From: CAVSPO01 sp963730005
Lineage (GTDB): Bacteria; Actinomycetota; Actinomycetes; Propionibacteriales; Propionibacteriaceae
DNA length: 64,000 nt
NCBI GenBank assembly: GCA_963730005.1
Contig: CAVSPO010000028.1
Coordinates: 124,001-188,000 of the forward strand
Direction: 5' to 3'
Each line of letters opens with the position of its first letter. Within the stretch, counting starts at the first letter, position 1. Shown one piece after another: positions 28,663-38,009 of the stretch. Below the pieces are notes generated by a model. The model made no database searches. It was not told the origin of the DNA and saw only the letters and a program-made list of their open reading frames with translations. Position numbers and translations under genes: made by a program.

Positions 28663-28746
28663 CCACCACAGGTTTGCTTGCGTGGGCAGCCCGCCAGGGC
28701 TGACCACCACAGGTTTGCTTGCGTGGGCAGCCCGCCAGGGCTGACC
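28642..28746. repeat. Tandem repeat of a 41-bp unit (two full copies and a 23-bp third) spanning the cca stop codon
   Basis: Copies start at 28642, 28683 and 28724. Each begins TGGGCAGCCCGCCAGGGCTG and repeats the last codons of cca with the TGA stop. Each copy contains the hairpin CAGCCC-GCCA-GGGCTG. The unit is not a multiple of three. Confidence 0.95.
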
Positions 28747-28835
28747 CCTGGGGCGGGCCAGCCGCGGCGTACCATGAGCAAGCGCCCCGGCCAGTCGGTC
28801 CGGAGGGCGCGTGGCGCCACAAACGACGGAGCACA

Positions 28836-30314
28836 GTGAAGAACCCCAGAAACATCATCAAGGGCTACGGCACCGACCGGGTGTACAGCCGGGTGAAGAT
28901 TCTCTTCGTGTTGCTGCTCCAGCTCGCCATGGCGTTGATGGCTGTCAGCTCCATCAACGTGGCGTTGCCCAGCATCGAGGCGGGCCTGGGGGCCACGGAC
29001 TCCGACCTGCAGTGGGTGCTGTCCGGCTATGCCCTGACGTTCGGCATCACCTTGGTGCCGGCCGGGCGCGCCGGCGACCTGCTGGGGCGGGGCAGCTTCT
29101 TCGTCCTCGGTGTGGGGCTGTTCGCGCTCGCGTCGCTGGCGGCCGGGCTGGCCCCCAACCCCGGGGTGCTGAACCTTGCACGGCTGGTGCAGGGTGTCGG
29201 CGCCGGCATCTCCAGCCCCCAGACCACCGGCATCATCACCCAGTATTTCTCCGGCGGCGGGCGCGCCAAGGCCTTCGCCCTGTTCGGGCTGGTGGTGTCG
29301 GCATCGGTGGCGGTCGGGCCGTTGTTGACGGGCGTCATCATCCAGTGGTTCGGCTCCCCCGGCTGGCGCTTCAGTTTCCTGCTCAACTTCCCGCTCGGCG
29401 TGTTGGCCGTGGTGCTGGGGCTTGTCTGGTTCCCGTTCAACAGCGAACGCAAGCGCAAGGCGGACCGCAAGGCCGGCGTCGCCGAGCACCTCAAGGTCGA
29501 CCTCGACCCGGTGGGCGCGACCATGCTGTGCCTGGCGGTGTTGTGCGTGATGTTGCCATTCATGGTGAAGACCGGGCCGTCGTTCCTGCTGCTGATCGTG
29601 GCAGCTGCGCTGGTGGTGGGCTGGTTGAAGTGGGAGGAACGCTACAAGGACCGCGGCGGGGCGCCGATCGTGGACCTGGTGCTCTTCGAGTACCGAAACT
29701 TCAGCTACCAGACGATCATCTCGGGAAGCATGTTCCTGGGCAGCACCTCGATCTTCGCGCTGTTGGCCATCTACCTGCAGAGCGGCCTGCACATCGACGC
29801 GCTGTCGACGGGCCTGATCGGTCTGCCCAACGCGCTGGCGTCAGCACTGTTCTCGGTGCTGGCCGGGCGCCGGGTGATGCGGCAAGGGCACTCGCTGGTG
29901 GTTGGCGCGCTTGCTTCGATGGTGCTCGGAATTGTGTCGAGCATGCTGATGGTCTTGCTGATCGCCGATCAAGGGCTCAGCTACTGGTGGCTGGCGTTGC
30001 CGCTGGTCCTGATCGGCATCGGCCACGGCACCATGGCGTCGGCGAACCAGACGCTGAGCATGGCCGACATCCCTCCGTCGGCGGGAGGCACTGCCGGTGG
30101 CATCAAGCAGACGGGTGAACGCATCTCCACAGCGGTCGGCAATGCGATGCTCACCGGCGTGCTGTTCGCCCTGGTGCCCATCCTCGGCTGGACGGCGGCC
30201 TTCAACACGGCCTTCGCGGTCACGGCGCTGATCATCAGCATCTCCCTGGCGGTGGCCATCAAGGACCGCCGCGATCAGGGGCCCGGGTTGCACCGCGAGC
30301 TGGTCGCCCCGTAG
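28836..30314 (+). CDS. MFS drug-resistance-type transporter (DHA2, EmrB/QacA-like)
   Basis: 492 residues from the GTG at 28836 (GGAG 5 nt upstream). About 14 helices are predicted, the DHA2 count. The motif A loop is GRAGDLLGRGSFF, the helix-1 region INVALPSIEAGLGAT is typical, and motif C is visible as GVGAGISSPQTTG. It is probably a proton-driven exporter of hydrophobic compounds. No TetR/MarR regulator is adjacent. The leader contains the end of the 41-bp repeat array of the cca gene. Confidence 0.88.
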   Translation: MKNPRNIIKGYGTDRVYSRVKILFVLLLQLAMALMAVSSINVALPSIEAGLGATDSDLQWVLSGYALTFGITLVPAGRAGDLLGRGSFFVLGVGLFALASLAAGLAPNPGVLNLARLVQGVGAGISSPQTTGIITQYFSGGGRAKAFALFGLVVSASVAVGPLLTGVIIQWFGSPGWRFSFLLNFPLGVLAVVLGLVWFPFNSERKRKADRKAGVAEHLKVDLDPVGATMLCLAVLCVMLPFMVKTGPSFLLLIVAAALVVGWLKWEERYKDRGGAPIVDLVLFEYRNFSYQTIISGSMFLGSTSIFALLAIYLQSGLHIDALSTGLIGLPNALASALFSVLAGRRVMRQGHSLVVGALASMVLGIVSSMLMVLLIADQGLSYWWLALPLVLIGIGHGTMASANQTLSMADIPPSAGGTAGGIKQTGERISTAVGNAMLTGVLFALVPILGWTAAFNTAFAVTALIISISLAVAIKDRRDQGPGLHRELVAP

Positions 30315-30422
30315 CCGGTGCAGCTGGGAAACGTCGTGCGGCCCGTTCGGGGCCGGTGGCCTCTGGCGGGTGTCGGTGGGGCATGCCAAGCTGTCCCCAG
30401 CACACCAGTGAGAGGAACCAGC

Positions 30423-30818
30423 ATGGCGCGACCGGTGCATTTCGAGATCCAGGCGGACGACATCAAGCGCGCCCGCGCCTTCTATGCCGAGGCCTTTGGC
30501 TGGACGTTCGAGGACTACAGCCAGTTCGTCGGTGCCCCCTACTTCGGTGTCATCACCGGCCCCGACAGTGAGCCCGGCATCAACGGCGGCCTGCTGCCAC
30601 GCCCCGTTCCCGCTCCGGCACCCGAGCAGGGCACCAACGCCTGGGTGATGACGATGGGCACCGACGACTTCGACGCCACCGCAGCCAGGATCATCGCTGC
30701 CGGCGGGCAGGTGGCGCTGCCGAAAATGGCTCTGCCTGGCATGGCATGGCAGGGCTACTTCATCGATACCGAGGGCAACACGTTCGGCCTGCACCAGCCC
30801 GACCCGAACGCCGCCTGA
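30423..30818 (+). CDS. VOC/glyoxalase-fold protein
   Basis: 131 residues from ATG 30423 (GAGAGGA upstream). The start MARPVHFEIQADDIKRARAFY and the end FIDTEGNTFGLHQ fit a single VOC module pair with two beta-alpha-beta units. It may bind metal (His in the first strand, Glu in DTEGN), but the reaction is unknown; close relatives are annotated only as glyoxalase-like. It is convergent with the lpdA-type gene. Confidence 0.82.
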   Translation: MARPVHFEIQADDIKRARAFYAEAFGWTFEDYSQFVGAPYFGVITGPDSEPGINGGLLPRPVPAPAPEQGTNAWVMTMGTDDFDATAARIIAAGGQVALPKMALPGMAWQGYFIDTEGNTFGLHQPDPNAA

Positions 30819-30848
30819 CAACGCAGCCTCAGGGCAGGCGGCACGACG

Positions 30849-32258
30849 TCAGCGGTCGGCGCTGTCGTCCGGGGCGTGCAGGCGCCGTGCGGCCTCTGCG
30901 ATCGAACCGCTGATCGACGGGTAGACCGTGAAGGCAAGCGTGGCCTGGTCGACCGTGAGCCGGCCTGTGACGCACAACGAGATGGCGTAGATCAACTCAC
31001 CCGCGCCGGGGGCCACCACCACGCCCCCCACGATGATTCCGGTGATGGGCAGGCAGAACAGTTTGATGAAGCCGTCATGGTGGGCCTGCATCTTGGCGCG
31101 GGCGTTGCCACGCAGCGGCACCTGGATGGTCCGCACGGCGATCTCGCCGTTGTCCACCTGCGTCTGGGTGATGCCCACCGTGGCGATCTCGGGGGCGGTG
31201 AAAACATTGGACGAGACGGAGCGGATGCTGAGTGGCTTCACCGCATCACCCAGCGCGTGCCAAACCGCGATACGGCCCTGCATGGACGCCACCGAGGCCA
31301 GCGGGAAGACCCCGGTGACGTCGCCGGCTGCGTAGACCCCGCGCGCGGAGGTGCGCGACATCCGGTCGACCTTGATGTGGCCGGACGGAGTCAGCGCCAC
31401 GTTGCTCTCGGCGAGCCCCAGGTCTTCGGTGTTGGGGATCGACCCGACCGCCATCAGCAGGTGGCTGCCGAGCACGGTGCGACCGTCGGCCAGGGTGAGC
31501 TCGACCTGGTCGCCGATCCGGCGAGCCGATTGCGCTCGTGAGCGCGACATGATCGTCATGCCCGAGGCCTCGAAGACATCCTGGAGGACGCGGGCCGCAT
31601 CGGCGTCCTGGGTGGGCAGCACCTGCTCGCGGGAGGAGACCAACACGACGTCGACGCCGAGCTGGTTGTAGGCGCTGGCGAACTCGGCCCCCGTGACACC
31701 GGAGCCGACCACGATCAGGCGTTCGGGCAGTTCGGTGAGGTTGTAGAGCTGCGTCCAGGTCAGGATGCGTTCACCGTCGGGCAGGGCTTCCGGCAGTTCG
31801 CGCGGACGCGTCCCGGTGGCCACCAGCACCATGTCAGCCTGTAGCCGGATGTCGCCCTCGTCGGTCGCGGCGAGGACGGTTTCGTTGTCCAGCAGCCGGC
31901 CGCGTCCCCGGATGATGGTGACTCCCTCGTGCACGAGCCGGCTCTCGATGTCGCGGCTCTGCTGGTCGGCCAGCGCCAGAAGGCGCTTGTTGATGGCAGC
32001 CAGGTCGACCCGGACAGCGTCCTTCAGGTCACTCAAGGCGGGGTCGACCGGCACCAGTCCCAACTCGTGGCTGCTGCGCACCCTCGTCATGACCTCGGCG
32101 GTGGCAATCAGGGACTTGGAAGGGACCACGTCGGTGAGCGTGGCCGCACCGCCGATGCTGTTCGGGTCGATGAGGGTGACCTCGGCCTCGAGTTGCCTGG
32201 CGACCAGGGCCGCCTCATAGCCGCCGGGGCCGCCACCGATGATCACAACGTTCGCCAT
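30849..32258 (-). CDS. lpdA: NAD(P)H-quinone dehydrogenase, LpdA-type flavoprotein without redox cysteines
   Basis: 469 residues, flavoprotein disulfide reductase fold. FAD site VVIIGGGPGGYEAALVA, NAD(P) site LIVVGSGVTGAEFASAY, the second FAD motif VYAAGDVTG and a C-terminal dimerisation domain are intact. The usual CxxxxC at residues 37-50 reads GGAATLTDVVPSKSL, so both cysteines are gone. Mycobacterial LpdA (Rv3303c) is the family precedent: it reduces quinones rather than disulfides. It is therefore unlikely to be a lipoamide dehydrogenase. Confidence 0.85.
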   Translation of the reverse strand: MANVVIIGGGPGGYEAALVARQLEAEVTLIDPNSIGGAATLTDVVPSKSLIATAEVMTRVRSSHELGLVPVDPALSDLKDAVRVDLAAINKRLLALADQQSRDIESRLVHEGVTIIRGRGRLLDNETVLAATDEGDIRLQADMVLVATGTRPRELPEALPDGERILTWTQLYNLTELPERLIVVGSGVTGAEFASAYNQLGVDVVLVSSREQVLPTQDADAARVLQDVFEASGMTIMSRSRAQSARRIGDQVELTLADGRTVLGSHLLMAVGSIPNTEDLGLAESNVALTPSGHIKVDRMSRTSARGVYAAGDVTGVFPLASVASMQGRIAVWHALGDAVKPLSIRSVSSNVFTAPEIATVGITQTQVDNGEIAVRTIQVPLRGNARAKMQAHHDGFIKLFCLPITGIIVGGVVVAPGAGELIYAISLCVTGRLTVDQATLAFTVYPSISGSIAEAARRLHAPDDSADR

Positions 32259-32349
32259 GAGCCTATTCTGACCCTTTCTGCCCCTGTTGTACCGGGGTTC
32301 GGCCGACCATTTTCACGGCCGTCGCCGCGACTCGGCCGGGCGCAGGAGA

Positions 32350-35124
32350 TCACACGGCACTGCGGGCCCGGGCCGCGCCCTCCATCACCTCCTGCAGCAG
32401 GGTGACCATGTCGTCGGCCAGGTCGACGCCCAGCAGCCGGGCCTGGCGCGTGACGTGCAGCACCAGCCGCTCCACCTCGGCTCGGTGACCGGCCGCGTTC
32501 TCGGTCTGGATGCGCAACATCATCAACAGGTCGTCCTCGGGCGCCGCAACCAGCGCGCGCGAGGCTGCCCAGCGAGCCAGATCCAGATCGCGCACAGCCA
32601 ACGCCCGGCGCCCGAGGACGACGCCGATGTCGCGCACCGTGGAGGCCATGTCGGTGCGCAGTTCCTCAGCCCAGTGCCACATGCCGGGCGCGGCGTCGGC
32701 GAGCGGAGCACCGCGCACCAGCTCAAGCGCCTGGCGCAGCGCCGAGTCGGTGGCCCGGTTGACGCCCCCGCTGATCAGCACGTTGAGCTGTTCCCAGTCG
32801 GAACTGACCGCCGGGTGCAGCCCGATGTGCCCGGAGTAGGCGTCCGGCAGGTAGGGCTCCCCCGCAGGAGTGCTGCCCAGCCAGCTGCGCAACCGGCTCA
32901 TGTTGGACCGCCGGGTGGTCTCGGCCACCAGCAGGGAGCGGGTCATCTGGGTGGCGGTGGCGCCGGGGTGCTGGAGAATCCAGGCGCAGTACTCCTCGCA
33001 CTGTTTTCGCGCCCGGGTCGGGTCCTCGCCGCGCGTTGCGGTCAACTCCACAGGCCCGAGGAGCAGCAGCCGCGGGTGGGTGCTGGTCGCGAACGTCGGT
33101 TCCACTGCTGCCTCCTTCCGGGGCTCGGGGGTTGGTTGATTCGGCCGGACGTGATCGCCTGGTGGGGCAGGATCGTCGTCCCACCACGGGGCATGGTCGT
33201 ACTCGGTGGCATTGGTTGTGGTGAGCAGCTCCTGCAAAGCCCGCCGCGCAGGCGGCAGCACCAACTGAGCCTCGAACCGAGGCCCGTGCCGAAGCCAGGC
33301 TTCCTCATCGCCGAGGGTGATGACCTGACCGGGAGTCGGCCTGACCAACGCTTCAACATCGGCCCGAACCGCGTGCGACGCGGAGCCCAGCAGGGTCGAA
33401 TCCTCGGCAGCCACCACGATGCACACCCCGGTGGCTGACAGCTCGGGCTGCAGATAGCCCAGCGGCTCCGCAGCGGGCGGCCTGTCGAACAGCGCCACCA
33501 GTGGGCGCCAGGCCTCGCTGGTGTCGGGGGACGACCGCAGTTGAGCCAGCGAGTTGCCCAGCGCCTGCTGCCGATCCTGAACGAGTCGCGACACCAGCGC
33601 CATTCCCTGTGGAACGTCCGTCGCTGTGACGTCCGGATCATCCACAGCAGCGAGCCAGTGCAGCGACTGACCAGCCAGGATGATCTCCGGTTTCAACTCT
33701 TCTTCAGCCCGTCCCCACAACTGCAGGGCAATCGAGGCCAGCAACCCCGCGGTGTCGTCAGGGGAGCCCTCGACAACGGTGACCGTGGCCGTGGCAAGGT
33801 CGAACAACAACGGAGCTCCGTCAGCGATGCCCAACACCACATGGGTGGTCGAGGCACCACGTTGGTCTTGGCTGAGGGCGCCCAGCCGATCCAGGGCCGT
33901 CTCGAACTGCGTCGCGTCGGGGCTCAGCCCCAACAGTCTGCGTCCAAGGGGCCGTTCGCCCAGCTGAAGACGACGCCGCAACAACACGCCCCCCAGCACG
34001 CTGGCGGCCAGGCCAGCCCCGATCGGCCCCAGGATGTCGCGGATCTGCGCCTGCACCTCAGCGATGGCAGCGGGGTCGCCGGCGTCACTCGCGTCACTGA
34101 CAACAGAATCCTGGTGGTCCACGGACTCCTGACGGTCCACGGAATCCGGACGGGCAGCAGAGCCGGACGGACCAACTGGGACGGCCACGACGTTGGGGCC
34201 GTCAGACGTGGCGGCGTCGGCGGTCGCCGGCGCACTGTTGGACGCAGGCTGGTCGGCGCTGGCAGCGGACGGCGCTGCCGCCAACGACCCAGGCAGGCGC
34301 AGCTCCCAGCCGGGCTGCAGCAGGTCGGGATCACGGATCTGGTCCTGGTTCGAGGCTGCCAGCTCAGGCCAACGCTCCGGATCGCCAAGATGGCGATCGG
34401 ACAGCGCCCAGAGGGTGTCGCCCTCGGCAACCGTGACACTGGAGACGACGCCGGTGGGCTCAGCGGGCTCGGCGACCTGCGCGGCCGCTGGGGTCTCGAC
34501 CGGCACCTGCAACACGGTGCCTGCCCGCAGCTCTGCGGTGGCGTCCAACAGCAGAGTGTCGTTGACAGCCACAATTTCGCGCCACCGACTGCCGTCACCC
34601 AGATAGCGCACCGCCAGCGACCACAGGTCATCACCAGGCACAACGGTGTGGGTGGCCAGGTTGCCGGCCGGGGCGACACGAGCCTGGAACGCGAGCGTGG
34701 ATGGCGCGTCCGACGCTGAGTCGGTCGTCGACGCGGACACTGCAGCACTGGGGGTGGCCGCTGCCGTGACAGGGGCAACCGGCGCAACCACGGCGGCCAC
34801 CCCCAGCCCGGTGAGCGACGCGAGCAGGGCAGTGCTCGCCGGCCTGAACCACGCAGTGCCCGGCAGCCGGAGCCGGAACCGCCCGCTGGTGGCAACCGCC
34901 ACGACCTCGCTGACCAGGCTGGCCACGATCAACAGCCAGGCCACCCAGCCGACGACGGTCAGCAGACCCAGCAGCAGGGACCCGTCGTCGGGTGTGACGA
35001 GGACACGCCGCCAATCGATTCGGGCCAACGCGTCGATACGACCCAGCCGGGTCAGCGCCAACGGGGCCCCCAGCACCAGTGCGCCGATAGCTCCCAGCGC
35101 CAGCAAGGCCTTGAGGATTCTCAT
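32350..35124 (-). CDS. Membrane protein with two LysM domains outside and winged-helix/BTAD domain inside
   Basis: 924 residues from ATG 35124, which overlaps the upstream TadE-like stop (ATGA). Three N-terminal helices (within residues 1-120) are followed by two LysM domains (about 155-205: VVPGDDLWSLAVRYLGD; about 230-282: AEGDTLWALSDRHLGD). After a Ser/Asp-rich linker a fourth helix (about 368-390) returns to the cytoplasm. A middle domain of about 300 residues is unrecognised. The C-terminus has a winged-helix, SARP-like region (from about 685, LLLLGPVELTA) and a BTAD helical domain. LysM binds peptidoglycan, BTAD is found in transcription activators. It is the last gene of the Tad operon. 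Confidence 0.8.
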   Translation of the reverse strand: MRILKALLALGAIGALVLGAPLALTRLGRIDALARIDWRRVLVTPDDGSLLLGLLTVVGWVAWLLIVASLVSEVVAVATSGRFRLRLPGTAWFRPASTALLASLTGLGVAAVVAPVAPVTAAATPSAAVSASTTDSASDAPSTLAFQARVAPAGNLATHTVVPGDDLWSLAVRYLGDGSRWREIVAVNDTLLLDATAELRAGTVLQVPVETPAAAQVAEPAEPTGVVSSVTVAEGDTLWALSDRHLGDPERWPELAASNQDQIRDPDLLQPGWELRLPGSLAAAPSAASADQPASNSAPATADAATSDGPNVVAVPVGPSGSAARPDSVDRQESVDHQDSVVSDASDAGDPAAIAEVQAQIRDILGPIGAGLAASVLGGVLLRRRLQLGERPLGRRLLGLSPDATQFETALDRLGALSQDQRGASTTHVVLGIADGAPLLFDLATATVTVVEGSPDDTAGLLASIALQLWGRAEEELKPEIILAGQSLHWLAAVDDPDVTATDVPQGMALVSRLVQDRQQALGNSLAQLRSSPDTSEAWRPLVALFDRPPAAEPLGYLQPELSATGVCIVVAAEDSTLLGSASHAVRADVEALVRPTPGQVITLGDEEAWLRHGPRFEAQLVLPPARRALQELLTTTNATEYDHAPWWDDDPAPPGDHVRPNQPTPEPRKEAAVEPTFATSTHPRLLLLGPVELTATRGEDPTRARKQCEEYCAWILQHPGATATQMTRSLLVAETTRRSNMSRLRSWLGSTPAGEPYLPDAYSGHIGLHPAVSSDWEQLNVLISGGVNRATDSALRQALELVRGAPLADAAPGMWHWAEELRTDMASTVRDIGVVLGRRALAVRDLDLARWAASRALVAAPEDDLLMMLRIQTENAAGHRAEVERLVLHVTRQARLLGVDLADDMVTLLQEVMEGAARARSAV

Positions 35125-35552
35125 GACAACCGCTCCCGGAAGGTGTCGACGCGCTCGACGGCCGCGCTGGTGACGGTGATGGTGCCGGGCACGCCGGGCA
35201 ACAACAGATCGCGCAAGTCGACCTGGCAGCTGACGGTGACGCTGACCTCGCCGGTGATGCCGGGGGCCTTGGCCAGGGCCGCATCGTCGACGTCCACGGA
35301 CGACCCCGCGCACACGACGCCTGACGTGGTCAGGTCAGCGTTCACCAGCGCGGTGGCCTTCGTCCGGGCGACACCGGGGCTGTGTTGCAAGGAGACCAGC
35401 CGGGCCGCGCCGGACGCCGCGGCGGTGACCTGGGAATGCGCCCACCACACCCGCCAGCCGCCCAGGCAAGCGGTCAGCAGGAAGACCAGCAACGGGATCA
35501 ACAGCGCCGCCTCCACAGCGGCGGCACCCCGTTCGTCCCCAGACCCCTTCAT
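35121..35552 (-). CDS. TadE-like pilus assembly protein
   Basis: About 143 residues. A charged head ending DERGAAAVEAALLIPLLVFLL gives the conserved glutamate and single helix of TadE/TadF minor pilins; the rest (140-residue size, two cysteines at CAGS and SCQVDL that may pair) is extracytoplasmic. ATG 35552 is preferred because of GGAGG 10 nt upstream; a TTG at 35561 overlaps the previous stop (TTGA) and is the alternative. It lies in the Tad operon. Confidence 0.8.
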   Translation of the reverse strand: MKGSGDERGAAAVEAALLIPLLVFLLTACLGGWRVWWAHSQVTAAASGAARLVSLQHSPGVARTKATALVNADLTTSGVVCAGSSVDVDDAALAKAPGITGEVSVTVSCQVDLRDLLLPGVPGTITVTSAAVERVDTFRERLS

Positions 35553-35557
35553 GCCCC

Positions 35558-35935
35558 TCAACCCTCCCTTGGACGCGACGCCGTGGCCTGCACGACCTCG
35601 CGATCGACGTCGATCACCAGTGGCACCCTGGCCGCCACCGTCACCGTCACCGTCTCTGCCCCACCACCGGTATGCACGGTGACCGCAGTCAGCCCTGCGT
35701 CCTCGGCGATCCGGGTGGCGACCCCTTGGGCGGAACCAGCGCCGGAACCCTGCATCGCCTGCACCTCGGCGGCAGCGATCGCGGCGTTGGTGACCGCATT
35801 GCGACCGTGCAACCAGACGGCACCCTGGATGGTTGCGAGCAGCGTCAACAGGATCAGGGGCAACAGCAGCGCCAGCTGCACGGACTCGGAGAGCCCGCGC
35901 TCGTGGTCCAGAAGGCGCCGATGACCGTTTGACAC
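35558..35935 (-). CDS. Second TadE/TadG-like pilus assembly protein
   Basis: About 125 residues from the GTG at 35935, preceded by GAGG. The head HERGLSESVQLALLLPLILLTLLATIQG matches the TadE pattern, with a glutamate just before the helix, then an extracytoplasmic domain of about 85 residues. Probably a minor pilin-like assembly factor of the Flp/Tad pilus. Confidence 0.75.
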   Translation of the reverse strand: MSNGHRRLLDHERGLSESVQLALLLPLILLTLLATIQGAVWLHGRNAVTNAAIAAAEVQAMQGSGAGSAQGVATRIAEDAGLTAVTVHTGGGAETVTVTVAARVPLVIDVDREVVQATASRPREG

Positions 35936-35942
35936 TGGAACC

Positions 35943-36149
35943 TCAGCCCAGCCCTTCAAGCTTCGACCTGACATAGCTGGTCACGATCGTGACCACAAGC
36001 ACTGCGATCGTGACCGCCCCGGCAAGCAGCACCGCCTGCTCGGTGGACTGCGACAGCCCGCGTTCGCCGTTGCTGGAACGTGACGGGCGGCTTTCGGCAG
36101 CAGCGGTCAGCGCGATCAGCCAACCGATCACCACGTCGAGTTTGTTCAT
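35943..36149 (-). CDS. DUF4244-type Flp pilin-like small protein
   Basis: 68 residues with a perfect AAGGAGG site before ATG 36149. A leader ends in GERGLSQSTEQAVLL, then a hydrophobic helix (AGAVTIAVLVVTIVTSYV) and a short tail. The G-[E/x]RG...TE pattern before the helix looks like a prepilin processing site with the Glu at +5. Small size and position between tadC and tadE genes suggest this is the major Flp pilin subunit (inference). Confidence 0.72.
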   Translation of the reverse strand: MNKLDVVIGWLIALTAAAESRPSRSSNGERGLSQSTEQAVLLAGAVTIAVLVVTIVTSYVRSKLEGLG

Positions 36150-36217
36150 GGCTCCTCCTTGTTCGATTCTGCAGCGGATTCCAGCGAGTTCTTGCAGTTG
36201 TGCACAGCCTTTTTTGG

Positions 36218-37129
36218 TCAGGCAAGCCCGACCAGACGCAGCAGTGGTGGCGTCAGGAAGATCAGGGCGAAGACCATCACCGGCAGCACCATCCACAGGG
36301 TCATCCGCTCCGACACCTCCTGGGCGGCGATCTTGGCGTCCATCAGTTGCGCGTCCCGCAGTTCCTTGACGCGCGCCTGCAGGGCCCCCGACAGCGCGGC
36401 ACCCTGCTCGTCCAGGGCCATCACGTCGGCGATGTCACCCAGCGCCGGCAGCCCCAGATCGCGTCCGAGCTGGCGCAGGTCACCCCAGGGTGGGCGCTGC
36501 TGCAACCGGGCGTGCTCCAGAGCCCCCCGGATCCGGACGAACAACGGGGCGTCGGACAGCGCGGCCGCCGCATGCAGCGACTGGGTGCCCGACATGTTCG
36601 CCAGCCTCTCCAGCGTGACCAGGTCGAAGAAGGCGGTCAGCGCCTCGGCGGCGTCGCTGCGGGTGTCCCTTGCCTGACGCCGCAGCGTCAGGTCCGGCAA
36701 CATGAACCCGACCACGCCACCCAGGATCGACCACAGCAGCGGCAGCGGACTGGGTGCCTCTCCCAGTGCCAGCCGCAGTAGTGCCACCAACAGGGGCAGC
36801 ACCAGGCCGGTGGTCGCCAACAGCAGTTTCTCGGCGAAGAAGTCGCCGATGGAGCGTCCCTTCAACACCAGCTGGGCGGCTGTTTCCTCGCTCAACGGCA
36901 ACCGACAACGGTTGTAGACGCGGGCCCCGAGCTGCTCCAGACGGCTGTCCGGATCGTCCACCAGCGAAGCAGACCGCCCGCGGGCCGGGCTCGCCGGTGC
37001 GCCGTCCAGCAGCTGCAGCGCATCATCAAGCCGCACCGGGCGCAGCAGCAGACCGCAGATGACAAGCCACACGCCGGTCAGCAACGCCGCGCCGAACGCC
37101 ACCATGGGGGCGTTGACAAGGTCAGCCAT
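36218..37129 (-). CDS. tadC: Tad pilus membrane platform protein (T2SSF domain, TadC-like)
   Basis: 303 residues with helices at both ends (VAFGAALLTGVWLVICGLLL; LWMVLPVMVFALIFLTPPLL) and in the middle, around a type II secretion F helical domain (DAAEALTAFFDLVTLERLAN). TadB and TadC form the inner-membrane base onto which pilin is added. Its start overlaps the upstream tadB-like stop by 8 nt. Assignment to C rather than B rests on gene order. Confidence 0.82.
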   Translation of the reverse strand: MADLVNAPMVAFGAALLTGVWLVICGLLLRPVRLDDALQLLDGAPASPARGRSASLVDDPDSRLEQLGARVYNRCRLPLSEETAAQLVLKGRSIGDFFAEKLLLATTGLVLPLLVALLRLALGEAPSPLPLLWSILGGVVGFMLPDLTLRRQARDTRSDAAEALTAFFDLVTLERLANMSGTQSLHAAAALSDAPLFVRIRGALEHARLQQRPPWGDLRQLGRDLGLPALGDIADVMALDEQGAALSGALQARVKELRDAQLMDAKIAAQEVSERMTLWMVLPVMVFALIFLTPPLLRLVGLA

Positions 37130-38009
37130 GAGCGGCCTCCAGCAGCGGAACAGGCCGGCGTTGCAGGATGCGGTCGCGCTGGCGGGTCGCCGCCATCCGC
37201 CGCAGCATCGTCAGCGCAGCCAGATACAGCGCGGCGAGCAACAAGGCGATCAGCTGGCCGATGCCGTGCGTGAACGGCGCGAAGTACGTCGGGTTGGTGA
37301 TCAGTGCCGCTCCCAACGCCACGATGGTGACGCCAGTGACCTGCCGGACAACGATCCTCGGCTTGGCGCGTTCGGCCTCGATTTCGCGAGCAGCCGCCAG
37401 CCGGTTCTGGACGCTGTCGCCCAGGGCCGTCAAGGTCACCGTGGCCCCGGATCCGCCGCGCTGGGCAGCAATGATCAAGGCCGCGAGCACACCGTCCGCG
37501 TCGGCCGACCCCAACTCGTCAGCCATCGCGTGGAGCGCCTCGGTCAGGGTCCAGCGCTCGTCCAGCCTTGCCACCAGCAGGTCGATGCTGGGTCGCAGGA
37601 TCTCGGGGGCGCTGGGGCGGGTGCTGCGGATCGCGTCAGCCACCGACTTGCCGGTGGGCATGGAGCTGGCCAGCGCGCGCACCCAACGGTCGAGAGCCTC
37701 CAGCAGCTGGATCTCCCGGTTGGGTGGATCCAGCAGCAATGACGGCAGCAGCAGCACGACCGCCGGCACCACGACCAGCGCCAGCGCCCAGCGGGTGATG
37801 GCGAACAGCACGACCCCGGCGGTCAGGCCTACCGCGAGCAGGATTCGCTGCCGGCGGGGCCGGCCCACCCACCAGGACCCGGCTTGGGTGCTCCAGGATG
37901 GTCTGGACGGGCCAGGCACGGCGTCAGTGACCCGACGGGCACCAGCGATCACCAGGAAGATGCCGGAGACCAACATCGCGGTACAGAGCCCTGCCAGAGC
38001 CGCCGTCAT
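37122..38009 (-). CDS. tadB: Tad pilus membrane platform protein (T2SSF domain, TadB-like)
   Basis: 295 residues. One N-terminal helix, two helices at about residues 50-90, a T2SSF domain (LEALDRWVRALASSMPTGKS), and two C-terminal helices (VTIVALGAALITN; QLIALLLAALYLAAL). Its start overlaps the tadA stop by 4 nt (ATGA). It should pair with the TadC-like protein encoded next. Confidence 0.82.
   Translation of the reverse strand: MTAALAGLCTAMLVSGIFLVIAGARRVTDAVPGPSRPSWSTQAGSWWVGRPRRQRILLAVGLTAGVVLFAITRWALALVVVPAVVLLLPSLLLDPPNREIQLLEALDRWVRALASSMPTGKSVADAIRSTRPSAPEILRPSIDLLVARLDERWTLTEALHAMADELGSADADGVLAALIIAAQRGGSGATVTLTALGDSVQNRLAAAREIEAERAKPRIVVRQVTGVTIVALGAALITNPTYFAPFTHGIGQLIALLLAALYLAALTMLRRMAATRQRDRILQRRPVPLLEAAHG

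Noticed and set aside
36080..36781. 233-residue plus-strand frame across the Tad genes
   Set aside because: Antisense to DUF4244 and tadC genes, whose products are recognised.
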